NCBI GenBank assembly: GCA_031261745.1
Contig: JAISJC010000051.1
Location: forward strand, 1-44,778
Length of the DNA: 44,778 nucleotides
Source of the DNA: Oscillospiraceae bacterium
GTDB lineage: Bacteria; Bacillota; Clostridia; Oscillospirales; Oscillospiraceae
Direction: 5' to 3'
Shown: in pieces, positions 24,850-33,703 of the stretch
How positions within the stretch are numbered: position 1 is the stretch's first letter
Layout of the letters: the number at the start of each line of letters is the position of its first letter
Notes under the pieces: model-generated
The model's database searches: none
What the model was told of the DNA's origin: nothing
Seen by the model: only the letters and a program-made list of their open reading frames with translations
Translations under genes and position numbers: made by a program

Positions 24850-25316
24850 TCCCGATTTCTCTCCTTTATCGTCCGCGACATCTCGCGGTTGGAGTCCTTT
24901 TCCGCCGCGGCATCGCGTTTGTCGTACAGCTTTTTGCCCTTTGCAAGCCCGATTTCAACCTTGACGCGCGAATCCTTGAGGTACACGGACAGCAGCACGA
25001 GCGTCAGCCCGTCCTGCTTAATCCGCGCGTAGAGCTTGTTGATTTCGCGCTTGTGCATCAGCAAACGCTTGGGGCGCAGCGGGTCGCGGTTAAAGATGTT
25101 ACCCTTTTCATACGGCGAGATGTGGAAACCGCGCGCGAAGATTTCGCCGTCCTTAATCGCGCAGTACGAGTCTTTGAGGTTCACCGTCCCCGCGCGCACG
25201 GACTTGACCTCCGTCCCGAAAAGCTCGACGCCGGCCTCGTATTTCTCTAATATATAGTAGTCGTGGAACGCCTTGCGGTTCGACGCGATTTGCTTAACGC
25301 CCTGCTGCTTCGCCAT
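24846..25316 (-). CDS. smpB: SsrA-binding protein
   Basis: The 156-residue SmpB binds the tRNA-like part of tmRNA and delivers it to stalled ribosomes. Family signatures: NRKAFHDYYILEKYEAGVEL, GTEVKSVRAGTVNLKDSY, ISPYEKGNIFNRDPLRPKRL and LVLLSVYLKDSRVKVEIGL. They are followed by the basic tail, here with KLYDKRDAAAEKD, that enters the mRNA channel. AGGAGGTGAG lies before ATG 25316. Its RNA partner is encoded at 21441-21796. Confidence 0.98.
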   Translation of the reverse strand: MAKQQGVKQIASNRKAFHDYYILEKYEAGVELFGTEVKSVRAGTVNLKDSYCAIKDGEIFARGFHISPYEKGNIFNRDPLRPKRLLMHKREINKLYARIKQDGLTLVLLSVYLKDSRVKVEIGLAKGKKLYDKRDAAAEKDSNREMSRTIKERNRE

Positions 25317-25344
25317 AACGGCTCACCTCCTTATGCGTGGAAAT

Positions 25345-25353
25345 ATTATAACA
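25345..25353 (-). promoter_or_regulatory. Extended -10 promoter of smpB
   Basis: TATAAT (25345-25350) is preceded by TGT on the minus strand, an extended -10. No -35 stands at the right distance; a nearby TTGACA is only 7 bases away and cannot pair with this -10. Confidence 0.5.
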
Positions 25354-25374
25354 TATGTGTCAAGAGCGGCGCGT

Positions 25375-26637
25375 TTATCCTTGCTCGCCAATGTAAAGGT
25401 TCGTGCGCGACTGTATTATTCTGCACACTTCCTCTACGTCTTTCTGTCCGGCAAAATATGAGGCGGTTTCCTCGTGAATAATGGCTTGAATTGGCTGACT
25501 CATACCGGACAAAGTGTCAATTCCTTCAAGAAATTTCATAAATTTTTCGTATTGCGCGTTTGTCATCGGTTCTTTCAGCAGCGTTGGTTCAGTCATCGCT
25601 GTATTTATTGCGGCATCAAATTGTGATTTAAGAAACGGCATTGAATACGCGTCTGCATTTGTTTCAAGTGCGGATTTAATAAATGCAAAAGCTCCTTTCG
25701 GGTTCGCAGAGGTCGCCGAACAGGCAAGCTCAAAATTTGCGGAAGCCAACACGCCCGACGATTTCCGCACGGACGGAAAGCCCTTTGCGACAATCTCACC
25801 GCCCATAATGCTATCGAAATTTGTGAAGCCCTCTACCGCGCCGAGAGCTGAGAATATAACAATTGATTTGCCGGTTCGTAATTGCTCAAACCAGTCCGCG
25901 TTTCCGGTTGTTGATTTTGGAAATGTATTGATAAATTCAAGCAGGTTCTTAAAATCTTCCGTATTGAACAATGCTTTACCGTTTTCCCAGTCAATATACT
26001 CGTCAAGGTTTTGGTACAGCAAAAATGTCAGCGCGGCTTCTTTATCCCATTGCTGTGCAATTACATCGGTGACCGTCGCGGAATTGTCCGCAATTATTTG
26101 TTCTAATTCGTCGAAAGTCCACCCCTGCGCGTCACCGACGACATCCGAAAGACCGGTTAGCGTCCACGCGTGAAAACTCGGCGAAATTTTGTAGAGTTGC
26201 TCGCCTGTTGACATTGCTTTGCGAAACGCCGGAACTAAATCCATTTTCGGGTCAGCGTCGAAGTACGGATTCAAATCCTCAAACAGTCCTTTGTTGGCAA
26301 AGCTCTCAAACGGCAAACCGTCAACTCTGAAAATATCCGCCGATTCACCCGCCGTGATATGCGTGTTAAGCTCCGCGACGGAGGCGTATTTTACGATATT
26401 CACCCTGTAATCCGCGTCAGCCGCGTTAAACGCCGTGACAGCCGATAACAGCGCGGGCTGAACAAACCCGTCCTCGGCGACAACTGCAAGCGTCAATTCC
26501 TGAACCTGCGTCGGAGTATGCGTACTGTCCGCACTGACTGCCTCGCCGGATCGCGTGTCAACCGGCGCGCTTTTCGGCGCACAGCCCGCAAGCAGAAATA
26601 ACATCAGCAACGCCGCGATAAATTTCCTTATCTCCAT
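25375..26637 (-). CDS. Extracellular solute-binding lipoprotein
   Basis: Starting at ATG 26637 the product has 420 residues with signal MEIRKFIAALLMLFLLAGCA, lipobox LAGC. The mature part looks like a family 1-type ABC solute-binding protein: LTLAVVAEDGFVQPALLSAV, then FEDLNPYFDADPKMD and a SPSFHAWTLTGL hinge region. Such proteins capture sugars or peptides for ABC import, but no permease or ATPase gene is next to it, so the transporter is elsewhere. It overlaps the CPBP protease gene by 10 nt. The long upstream frame is a shadow of that gene. Confidence 0.8.
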   Translation of the reverse strand: MEIRKFIAALLMLFLLAGCAPKSAPVDTRSGEAVSADSTHTPTQVQELTLAVVAEDGFVQPALLSAVTAFNAADADYRVNIVKYASVAELNTHITAGESADIFRVDGLPFESFANKGLFEDLNPYFDADPKMDLVPAFRKAMSTGEQLYKISPSFHAWTLTGLSDVVGDAQGWTFDELEQIIADNSATVTDVIAQQWDKEAALTFLLYQNLDEYIDWENGKALFNTEDFKNLLEFINTFPKSTTGNADWFEQLRTGKSIVIFSALGAVEGFTNFDSIMGGEIVAKGFPSVRKSSGVLASANFELACSATSANPKGAFAFIKSALETNADAYSMPFLKSQFDAAINTAMTEPTLLKEPMTNAQYEKFMKFLEGIDTLSGMSQPIQAIIHEETASYFAGQKDVEEVCRIIQSRTNLYIGEQG

Positions 26638-27329
26638 ACTATCGTCACCGTCGCAATCAGATTTATCAGCGCGTGAAGCACGACGGGCGCGACGAGCGTT
26701 CCGGAATATTCGTAGCACCACGCGAGCGCGATGCCCGCGGGAATGTATTGCAGCGCGTACACGAGAATGTCCGCGCCCCAGCCGCCGACGAGGTAGCCCC
26801 ACAGGTGATACACCGCGAAAAGCAGCGCGGAAACCGCGTACGCCGCGAAGCGGCTCTTCTTGCGGAGCGTCCCGAACAGCGCGCCGCGGAACATCGTCTC
26901 CTCCGCAATCGGCGCGAGAAGAACGGTCACGACAAGCATCATATTCGGGTTCAGCTCAACCGAATCTATTACGGCGGCGGAATTCGGATTTGTGAGGTTA
27001 TCCATAAAGAACGACATCACAATATCTACTATGAAATTCGCGAGGAAATAGCACGCGTATCCGAGGAAAACAGCCTGAATCGTGCGGAACACAGTCTTTT
27101 TAAGGTCGCGGATCGTCGCTTTCCAGTAGCTGCTCATCGCACACAGCAAAAACAGCGCGGAAATACCGTAGTAAATCAGATCCATTCGCGGCTCCGCAAG
27201 CCGCAGACCAACCGCGTCAAGGATAAAATAGAGCAGCATAGGCAAAAAATACGCGTGAAACGGGATATAGATGATGCCGATTACGCTCTCATACCTCCTC
27301 ATCGGGAACGGAAATGCGCGCTTTTTCAT
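26628..27329 (-). CDS. CPBP family intramembrane metalloprotease
   Basis: The 233-residue membrane protein carries the three conserved CPBP/Rce1 motifs in order: EETMFR (Glu143-Glu144 ... Arg148), FAVYH (Phe171, His175) and HALIN (His219, Asn223). About six hydrophobic spans surround them. Bacterial members act in bacteriocin immunity, peptide maturation or unknown proteolysis. It lies 4 nt inside the mutS stop region and is probably read from the mutS mRNA. Confidence 0.9.
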   Translation of the reverse strand: MKKRAFPFPMRRYESVIGIIYIPFHAYFLPMLLYFILDAVGLRLAEPRMDLIYYGISALFLLCAMSSYWKATIRDLKKTVFRTIQAVFLGYACYFLANFIVDIVMSFFMDNLTNPNSAAVIDSVELNPNMMLVVTVLLAPIAEETMFRGALFGTLRKKSRFAAYAVSALLFAVYHLWGYLVGGWGADILVYALQYIPAGIALAWCYEYSGTLVAPVVLHALINLIATVTIVWR

Positions 27330-29908
27330 TCTGCCACCTTCTTCTTTAATTCATACAGCAGCCCCATAGCTTCGAGCGGCGTAATCGTGTCGATGTCCGT
27401 CGTGCGGAGCGTTTCGGCAATCTCGTCCGTGCGGTTGTCCTGCAACGAGATTTGCGTCTCAGGCTCCGCGGAAGCGCGCGCGGGCGCGGGTCCGCCGCTC
27501 TGCAAACCGTCCATAACCTCGCGTGCGCGGCTGATTACGGAGCGGGGCAGCCCCGCAAGGTTCGCGACGTCAATGCCGTAGCTGTCGCTCGCGCCGCCGG
27601 GCGAGATTTTACGCAGGAAAATCAGGTCGCCGCCGCGCTTTTTCGCGGAGATTGAATAGCATTTCACGCCCTGAACCTCGCGCTCCGCCTCGGTAAGCTC
27701 GTGATAGTGCGTTGAAAACAGCGTCTTGGCGCGCAGCCGAGTCGCGCAGTATTCGAGGATTGCGCGGGCAATCGCCACGCCGTCGTAGGTTGAGGTTCCG
27801 CGCCCGATTTCGTCGAAAATCAGCAAACTGCGCGGCGTTGCGGCAGACAGTATTTCAGACGCCTCCGTCATCTCCACCATAAACGTGGACTTGCCCGCCG
27901 CGAGGTCGTCGGACGCGCCTATGCGCGTAAAAATGCGGTCGGCCACGCCGATAACCGCGCTCTGCGCCGGGACGAACGAGCCGATTTGCGCGAGCAGCAC
28001 AATCAGCGCGGTCTGGCGCATAAATGTGGATTTGCCCGCCATATTCGGTCCCGTGATCACCGCCGCGACATTGTCGCGGTCGTCTAAATATGTATCATTC
28101 GGCACGAAAAGCGTGTCGTTGTGCGCGATTTCAACGACGGGGTGCCGTCCCGCCCTGATGTCGATTACGCTGTCGAGGTTCACCTCCGGACGGACATAAT
28201 TGTTCCGCGCGGCGCACTCGGCGAGGGAGACGTAAACGTCAAGCTCCGCAAGCGCGGCGGCGGTTTTCTGTATTCGCTCGCTCCGCTCGGCGATCAGGGT
28301 TAACAGCGTCCTGAACAGGTCGTATTCGAGCGCAATCGCCGAATCCTTTGCGGACAGCAGCTCCGCTTCGAGTTGTTTCAGTTCTCCTGTGACGAACCGC
28401 TCCGCGTTCGCGAGCGTCTGGCGGCGTTCGTAGCCCTCCGGGATTGATTCGCCCTTTGAGCGCGGCATCTCTATGTAGTAACCGAACACGCGGTTGTAGC
28501 CGATTTTGAGCTTGATTCCGGTCCTGTCGCGCTCGCGCTTTTCCAGCTCCGCCATCGCGCCGCCACCGTCATTCACGAGTCCGCGCAGTCGGTCGAGTTC
28601 CGAATTGAAGCCGGTGCGGATAACTCCGCCGTCGCGTATATTCGGGTTAGGGTCGTCCGCTATCGCGCGCAGAATGTCCTCGCGCACATCGATGAGCTTG
28701 TCAAAGCCCGCAATCCCGCGCAGAGCAGCCGCCCTGAAACCGTTCAGGCGCGCAATAATATCCTCAAATTCCGCGGCGGATCCGGCGAGCGCGAGCAAAT
28801 CGCGCGCCGTCGCGGAGCCGTAGATTATCCTGCCGTTCAGGCGTTCCAAATCCCCGACGGATTTGAGTGACTGCGCAAGCTCGCCGCGCGCGACGGTGTC
28901 ACGCACCAGATCCGAAACCGCTTCGGAGCGGCGCAGGATCGCCGGCGGCGAGAGGAGCGGACGCGTGACCCACGCGCGCAAAAGTCTGCGCCCCATAGCG
29001 GTTTTCGTGTGGTCCAGTACCCAGAGCAGGCTGCCTCGTTTTTCGCCCGTCGCGTTCGACGCGAGCAGCTCCAGCCCGCGGATTGCGGACCAGTCAAGCT
29101 CCATATAGCCGCTGCCGGGCTTTGAGAAACGCAGGTGCTGCGCTGTCGCGCGGCGCGTGTCCGCAACATATCCTAAGAGTGCGCCGACCGCTACGGCGTC
29201 GGGCGAACCGGCTTTCAGTCCGTACTCGCGCATTCCGTCCGCACCGAAACGCTCTGTGAGCGTACCTGTCGTGTAGCCCTCCCAGAAACGCGCCTCCTCG
29301 CTCGTGGAAAAGCAGTTGAGCTGCGACGTGAGAAATTCCAGCAGCGCGCCGTCGCGCGCCGCGCGCCCGCCGAGGATAGCCTCGCGCGGGGAGATGACCG
29401 CAAGCTCGTTTTTCAGCCGCTGAGTGCTGCCGCCGTCGATTGAAACGACGGCCATTTCACCCGTGGAAATGTCGGCGTAGCAGATTGCCGCGCCGTCGTC
29501 GTCGGCGTACACCGCCGCGAGGTAATTCGCGCGCCCGTCGTCGAGCATACTCGGCTCCGTGACCGTTCCCGGCGTGACGACGCGGATAATATCGCGCTCA
29601 ACGAGACCTTTCGCGTCGCGCGGGTCCTGTAATTGCTCGCACACCGCGACCTTATACCCGCGCGCGACGAGCCGCGCGATATACGCGTCCGAGGAATGGT
29701 ACGGTACGCCGCACATCGGCACGCGGTCGTCGGGGTTCTCTACCGAGCGGTCGCGCGTCGTGAGCGTCAAGTCCAGCTCGCGCGACGCGGTAATCGCGTC
29801 GTCGCCGAACATCTCATAGAAATCGCCGAGCCTGAAAAACAGCAGGCAGTCGGGATTTTTCGCCTTTATTTCGCGGTATTGCCGCATCATCGGGGTGTTA
29901 TCGGGCAT
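27326..29908 (-). CDS. mutS: DNA mismatch repair protein MutS
   Basis: A full-length MutS1 of 860 residues. The N-terminal mismatch-binding domain has the FYEMF motif in FRLGDFYEMFGDDA, with the Phe that stacks on the mispair. The ATPase domain has Walker A GPNMAGKSTF, the Walker B region LLIFDEIGRGTST and the downstream THYHEL. It detects mispairs and signals to MutL, which is not in this window. A GAGGT site lies upstream of ATG 29908. It is divergent from ppdK and heads a run with the CPBP protease and solute-binding genes. Confidence 0.98.
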   Translation of the reverse strand: MPDNTPMMRQYREIKAKNPDCLLFFRLGDFYEMFGDDAITASRELDLTLTTRDRSVENPDDRVPMCGVPYHSSDAYIARLVARGYKVAVCEQLQDPRDAKGLVERDIIRVVTPGTVTEPSMLDDGRANYLAAVYADDDGAAICYADISTGEMAVVSIDGGSTQRLKNELAVISPREAILGGRAARDGALLEFLTSQLNCFSTSEEARFWEGYTTGTLTERFGADGMREYGLKAGSPDAVAVGALLGYVADTRRATAQHLRFSKPGSGYMELDWSAIRGLELLASNATGEKRGSLLWVLDHTKTAMGRRLLRAWVTRPLLSPPAILRRSEAVSDLVRDTVARGELAQSLKSVGDLERLNGRIIYGSATARDLLALAGSAAEFEDIIARLNGFRAAALRGIAGFDKLIDVREDILRAIADDPNPNIRDGGVIRTGFNSELDRLRGLVNDGGGAMAELEKRERDRTGIKLKIGYNRVFGYYIEMPRSKGESIPEGYERRQTLANAERFVTGELKQLEAELLSAKDSAIALEYDLFRTLLTLIAERSERIQKTAAALAELDVYVSLAECAARNNYVRPEVNLDSVIDIRAGRHPVVEIAHNDTLFVPNDTYLDDRDNVAAVITGPNMAGKSTFMRQTALIVLLAQIGSFVPAQSAVIGVADRIFTRIGASDDLAAGKSTFMVEMTEASEILSAATPRSLLIFDEIGRGTSTYDGVAIARAILEYCATRLRAKTLFSTHYHELTEAEREVQGVKCYSISAKKRGGDLIFLRKISPGGASDSYGIDVANLAGLPRSVISRAREVMDGLQSGGPAPARASAEPETQISLQDNRTDEIAETLRTTDIDTITPLEAMGLLYELKKKVAE

Positions 29909-29939
29909 CAGATTCTTACCTCACACTATCGTTTTAGTT

Positions 29940-29969
29940 ATTCTACCATAATATAGTGCAAAAACGCAA
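29940..29969 (-). promoter_or_regulatory. mutS promoter
   Basis: TTGCGT (29964-29969) - 18 bases - TAGAAT (29940-29945) on the minus strand, about 30 nt from the mutS ATG. Confidence 0.55.
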
Positions 29970-29992
29970 TGAGATTTTCACATTAATACTTG

Positions 29993-30021
29993 TTGAAAGA
30001 CGACGGAATTCGTGTTATTAT
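29993..30021 (+). promoter_or_regulatory. ppdK promoter
   Basis: TTGAAA (29993-29998) - 17 bases - TATTAT (30016-30021), giving a leader of about 60 nt. It lies back to back with the mutS promoter. Confidence 0.65.
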
Positions 30022-30089
30022 TAATTTCTCTGATAAACGTGAATAAATGATTATTGAACTTAATTTGAATAAAACAGGAGATGATCCAC

Positions 30090-32735
30090 GTGCCAAACGT
30101 ACCCGCTAAGACAAAGTATGTCTACAAATTCTCCGAGGGGTCCGGTTCGATGAAAAACCTACTCGGCGGCAAGGGTGCAAACCTCGCCGAAATGACGAAC
30201 CTGGAAATGCCGGTACCGCAGGGATTTACCATTACCACGGAAGCCTGTACGCGCTATTACGACGACGGAGAAACAATCGCGCCCGTAATTGAGGAGGAAA
30301 TTCTTACATACCTCGACTGGCTCGAAAAGCAGACCGGCAAGAAGTTCGGGGACACCGAAAATCCGTTGCTCGTCTCTGTGCGCTCCGGCGCGCGCGCGAG
30401 TATGCCGGGAATGATGGACACCGTTCTTAACCTCGGACTGAACGCCGAAACGACGGAGACGCTCGCAAAAAACTCCGGCAATCCGCGCTGGGCATATGAC
30501 TGCTACCGCCGTTTTATCCAGATGTACAGCGACGTCGTTATGGAAGTCGGGAAAAAATACTTTGAACAGCTTATCGACGCGATGAAGGCAAAGCGCGGCG
30601 TCACGCAGGATGTGGATTTGACCGCTGAGGACCTCAAAGAACTCGCGGAGCAGTTCAAAAAAGAATATAAGTCAAAGATCGGCACCGAATTCCCTTCGGA
30701 ACCGCGTGAGCAGCTTCTCGGCGCGGTAAAGGCCGTCTTTCGTTCGTGGAACAACGAGCGCGCGATTATTTATCGCCGCGAGAATGATATTCCGTCCGGC
30801 TGGGGAACGGCCGTCACCGTCCAGTCAATGGTTTTCGGCAATATGGGCAACGATTCCGGAACGGGCGTCGCCTTTACTCGCGACCCCTCGACGGGTGAAA
30901 AGCGGCTGTACGGCGAGTTTTTGATGAACGCGCAGGGCGAGGACGTCGTCGCGGGAATCCGCACTCCGCAGAAGATTTCGGAAATGGCGCAGATTTTGCC
31001 GGAGGCATATAAGCATTTCGTTGAGATCGCGAACAAGCTCGAAGACCACAACCGCGATATGCAGGATATGGAATTCACGATTGAGCGCGGTAAGCTGTTT
31101 ATGCTTCAAACGCGCAACGGTAAACGCACGCCGAACGCCGCGCTCAGGGTCGCGGCGGACCTCGTCGCCGAGGGGATGCGCACACGCGAAGAGGCGTTGA
31201 TGCTTGTTGACGCAAACAGCTTTGACGCGGTACTCCATCCCGTGTTCGAGGACAAGGCGATAAAAGCTGCGGAACCCATCGCAAAAGGACTTAACGCGAG
31301 CCCCGGCGCGGGCTGCGGCGCGGTTTACTTCAACGCGGAGGACGTGGTGAAACACGCGAAGGACGGGCCCGTGCTGCTCGTCCGGCTTGAAACCTCGCCT
31401 GAGGATTTGGCCGGTATGTACGCGGCGCAGGGGATTCTCACCGCCCGCGGCGGCGCGTCGTCTCACGCGGCCGTTGTCGCGCGCGGAGCGGGCATCTGCT
31501 GCGTCTCCGGCTGCGGCGAGCTGGTTATCGACGAGGTTTCGCACACGCTGACAATAAACGGACACACCGTACACGAGGGCGAATTTATGTCCATCGACGG
31601 CACGACGGGGAATATTTACCTCGGCAAAATCCCGACCGTCGAGCCGGATTTGACGGGCGATTTTTCGACCGTTATGGGCTGGGCGGACGATGTACGCCGC
31701 CTGAAAGTGCGCACAAACGCCGACACGCCCAAGGACGCCGCAAAGGCTCTTGAACTCGGCGCGGAGGGTATCGGACTCACGCGCACGGAGCATATGTTTT
31801 TCGCGGAGGACCGCATCCCCGCAATCCGCGAGATGATCGTGTCCAAGACCGCGGAGCAGCGCAAAATCGCGCTCGACAAGCTTCTGCCGTTCCAGCGCGA
31901 CGACTTCGCGGGCATCTACCGCGTTATGCTCGACAAGCCCGTGACAATCCGCCTGCTCGACCCCCCGCTCCACGAGTTTTTGCCGCACACGGACGAGGAT
32001 ATTCACACGCTCGCAACCGAGATGTCGCTGACTTTCGAGGGGTTAAAAGCGACCGTTGTCGGCCTGCACGAGGCGAATCCGATGATGGGACACCGCGGCT
32101 GCCGCCTGCCCGTCACTTATCCGGAAATCGCCGTTATGCAGACGCAGGCTATTATTGAAGCCGCGATTATCGTCAAGGAAGAGACGGGGGCGGACATCGT
32201 TCCGGAGATTATGATACCGCTCGTCTGCGAGGTCAAGGAACTCAAATTCGTCAAGGATATCGTGACCTCGACCGCCGACAAAATCATCGCGGAGAGCGGC
32301 ATAACGCTGAAATACCACGTCGGCACGATGATTGAAATCCCGCGCGCGGCTCTGCTCGCGGACGAGATTGCGACAGAGGCGGAGTTTTTCAGCTTCGGTA
32401 CGAACGACCTCACACAGATGACGTTCGGCTTCTCCCGCGACGACGCGGTCAAGTTTTTGCCCGCGTATTACGACAACAAAATTTTCGAGACCGATCCGTT
32501 CCAGCGGCTTGACCGCAGCGGCGTCGGTAAGCTCATAAAAATGGCGGCAACGCTCGGCCGCGAGACACGCCCCGACATCAAACTCGGCATCTGCGGCGAA
32601 CACGGCGGGGACCCCAGCTCGATTGAGTTCTGTCACAACGCCGGTCTGTCGTACGTGAGCTGTTCGCCGTACCGCGTTCCGACAGCCCGTCTCGCCGCCG
32701 CGCAGTCGGCAATCAAGGAAAAAGATAAGGCATAA
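30090..32735 (+). CDS. ppdK: Pyruvate, phosphate dikinase
   Basis: I prefer GTG 30090, since AGGAG ends right at ATG 30081 and leaves it no spacing; this gives 881 residues. The enzyme interconverts pyruvate, ATP and phosphate with PEP, AMP and PPi, and replaces pyruvate kinase in many anaerobes. The N-terminal ATP-grasp domain is seen in GSMKNLLGGKGANLAEM, the phosphohistidine swivel in GGASSHAAVVARG, and the PEP/pyruvate barrel in GLTRTEHMFF and SFGTNDLTQMTFGFSRDD. The C-terminal GICGEHGGDP is also typical. It is monocistronic on the plus strand. Confidence 0.97.
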   Translation: MPNVPAKTKYVYKFSEGSGSMKNLLGGKGANLAEMTNLEMPVPQGFTITTEACTRYYDDGETIAPVIEEEILTYLDWLEKQTGKKFGDTENPLLVSVRSGARASMPGMMDTVLNLGLNAETTETLAKNSGNPRWAYDCYRRFIQMYSDVVMEVGKKYFEQLIDAMKAKRGVTQDVDLTAEDLKELAEQFKKEYKSKIGTEFPSEPREQLLGAVKAVFRSWNNERAIIYRRENDIPSGWGTAVTVQSMVFGNMGNDSGTGVAFTRDPSTGEKRLYGEFLMNAQGEDVVAGIRTPQKISEMAQILPEAYKHFVEIANKLEDHNRDMQDMEFTIERGKLFMLQTRNGKRTPNAALRVAADLVAEGMRTREEALMLVDANSFDAVLHPVFEDKAIKAAEPIAKGLNASPGAGCGAVYFNAEDVVKHAKDGPVLLVRLETSPEDLAGMYAAQGILTARGGASSHAAVVARGAGICCVSGCGELVIDEVSHTLTINGHTVHEGEFMSIDGTTGNIYLGKIPTVEPDLTGDFSTVMGWADDVRRLKVRTNADTPKDAAKALELGAEGIGLTRTEHMFFAEDRIPAIREMIVSKTAEQRKIALDKLLPFQRDDFAGIYRVMLDKPVTIRLLDPPLHEFLPHTDEDIHTLATEMSLTFEGLKATVVGLHEANPMMGHRGCRLPVTYPEIAVMQTQAIIEAAIIVKEETGADIVPEIMIPLVCEVKELKFVKDIVTSTADKIIAESGITLKYHVGTMIEIPRAALLADEIATEAEFFSFGTNDLTQMTFGFSRDDAVKFLPAYYDNKIFETDPFQRLDRSGVGKLIKMAATLGRETRPDIKLGICGEHGGDPSSIEFCHNAGLSYVSCSPYRVPTARLAAAQSAIKEKDKA

Positions 32736-32752
32736 ATTCACAAAAATAATTC

Positions 32753-32797
32753 TTGCAATATTAATGCGCTTAGGTTATAATATTTAGGCGCATTAAT
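32753..32797 (+). promoter_or_regulatory. tRNA-Ser promoter with flanking inverted repeat
   Basis: TTGCAA (32753-32758) - 17 bases - TATAAT (32776-32781). A perfect 10-bp inverted repeat, ATTAATGCGC (32760-32769) and GCGCATTAAT (32788-32797), brackets the -10, with the right arm at the predicted start site. This arrangement is typical of an operator. Confidence 0.75.
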
Positions 32798-32936
32798 CTT
32801 GCGCCGTTCCAATCGTTCCAAATCACCGAGAAACCAAGCCGCAGGCTGTTTCGACGGTGAAGAGGACGAACGACGGAGCGGGCGAGAATTCGTGTCGCAA
32901 CACGGATTCGAAATTTAGCGCAGTCCGTAAGGACGA
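32788..32936 (+). ncRNA. Structured tRNA-Ser leader, shared with ssrA leader
   Basis: This is the transcribed stretch between the promoter and mature tRNA-Ser. Stem-loop 1 (32823-32860) has TCACCG/CGGTGA, then GAAAC/GTTTC, then AGCC-gca-GGCT. Stem-loop 2 (32886-32909) is GAATTCGTG/CACGGATTC with loop TCGCAA. A short GTCC-gtaa-GGAC hairpin (32923-32934) ends just before the tRNA. The first two match the ssrA leader in position, loop and size, while their stems differ by paired substitutions. There is also a short GGCGC/GCGCC hairpin at the very 5' end that ssrA lacks. Confidence 0.7.
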
Positions 32937-33028
32937 GGAGAAGTACCCAAGAGGCCGAAGGGGGCGGTTTGCTAAACCGTTAGCCGGTGTATAGCCGGGC
33001 TCGGGTTCGAATCCCGACTTCTCCGCCA
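32937..33028 (+). tRNA. tRNA-Ser (GCT)
   Basis: A 92-nt gene with acceptor GGAGAAG/CTTCTCC, discriminator G and encoded CCA. The anticodon loop TTTGCTAAA gives GCT, reading AGC/AGU. It has the long variable arm typical of serine tRNAs (GCCGGTGTATAGCCGGGC) and the T-arm GGGTTCGAATCCC. Confidence 0.97.
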
Positions 33029-33033
33029 TTCCG

Positions 33034-33070
33034 AACAAAAGCGAACTTTCTTATGAAAGTTCGCTTTTGG
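33034..33070. terminator. Bidirectional terminator
   Basis: AAAAGCGAACTTTC / GAAAGTTCGCTTTT with a 4-base loop, right after tRNA-Ser and just before the end of the convergent ydcF-like gene. Confidence 0.9.
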
Positions 33071-33073
33071 CTG

Positions 33074-33670
33074 TTATCGCGCAATGCCCAACCAGACCTG
33101 AATCACGACCCCGCCGAGTTCGCGTAGCCAATAGCGGGCTTGCAAATATGCGGGCGCGTACGAGGACACGGAATACGGCGTGAAGCCGTATTTTTTTGCG
33201 AAAAAATGTGCGCGGAACTGGTGAAAACCATCAGTGACAATGACCGCATCCCCCCGCGCGAACCGCGCCGAATATTCCAGATTCGTCGCGGTGTTATTTG
33301 ACTTGTCCTCAACGGAAAACTGCGTCATATCGTATCCGCGGGCCTCAAACCAGCGGTACATCGCCTCCGCCTCGCTGATTTTCTCGTCCGTTCCCTGCCC
33401 GCCGGATAGAATAACCGGCGCGTTCGGGTGAGCGGCGATGTATCGCTCCGCGGCTTCAAGCCTCCAACCGAGCATACCGCTCGGAGCGGTGTGATCAAGG
33501 GGTGACAACCCGCAACCGAGGATAACAACAACGGCATCCGCGGGAATATCGTCGTCATCGAAATAGCACGACAGAATCTGCGCCGAAGCGATTGCGGCAA
33601 CAAGCAATGCCGCGCCGACAACCGCGAGAATTATTCGTATAATTGCTTTTGCTTTGCAGTATTTTCGCAT
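33074..33670 (-). CDS. YdcF/SanA-family (DUF218) membrane-anchored protein
   Basis: ATG 33670 follows GAGG and gives 198 residues. One N-terminal membrane segment (IIRIILAVVGAALLVAAIAS) is followed by the DUF218 domain: ADAVVVILGCGL near its start, APVILSGGQGTDE in the middle, SEAEAMYRWFEARGYD, and ATNLEYSARF. E. coli relatives (SanA, ElyC, YdcF) affect envelope integrity; the biochemical activity is unsettled. It converges on tRNA-Ser. Confidence 0.88.
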   Translation of the reverse strand: MRKYCKAKAIIRIILAVVGAALLVAAIASAQILSCYFDDDDIPADAVVVILGCGLSPLDHTAPSGMLGWRLEAAERYIAAHPNAPVILSGGQGTDEKISEAEAMYRWFEARGYDMTQFSVEDKSNNTATNLEYSARFARGDAVIVTDGFHQFRAHFFAKKYGFTPYSVSSYAPAYLQARYWLRELGGVVIQVWLGIAR

Positions 33671-33703
33671 TTTCACCTCGCTGTATACTGTATTCAGTCC
33701 CGT

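Noticed and set aside
25345..25365. TTGACA followed by TATAAT upstream of smpB as a standard promoter
   Set aside because: The spacing is only 7 bases; the TATAAT is better read as an extended -10.
30825..32006. A 393-codon minus-strand open frame
   Set aside because: It is antisense to ppdK, whose family motifs are certain.
32823..33038. Minus-strand open frame of 71 codons over tRNA-Ser
   Set aside because: It is antisense to tRNA-Ser(GCT) and its leader.
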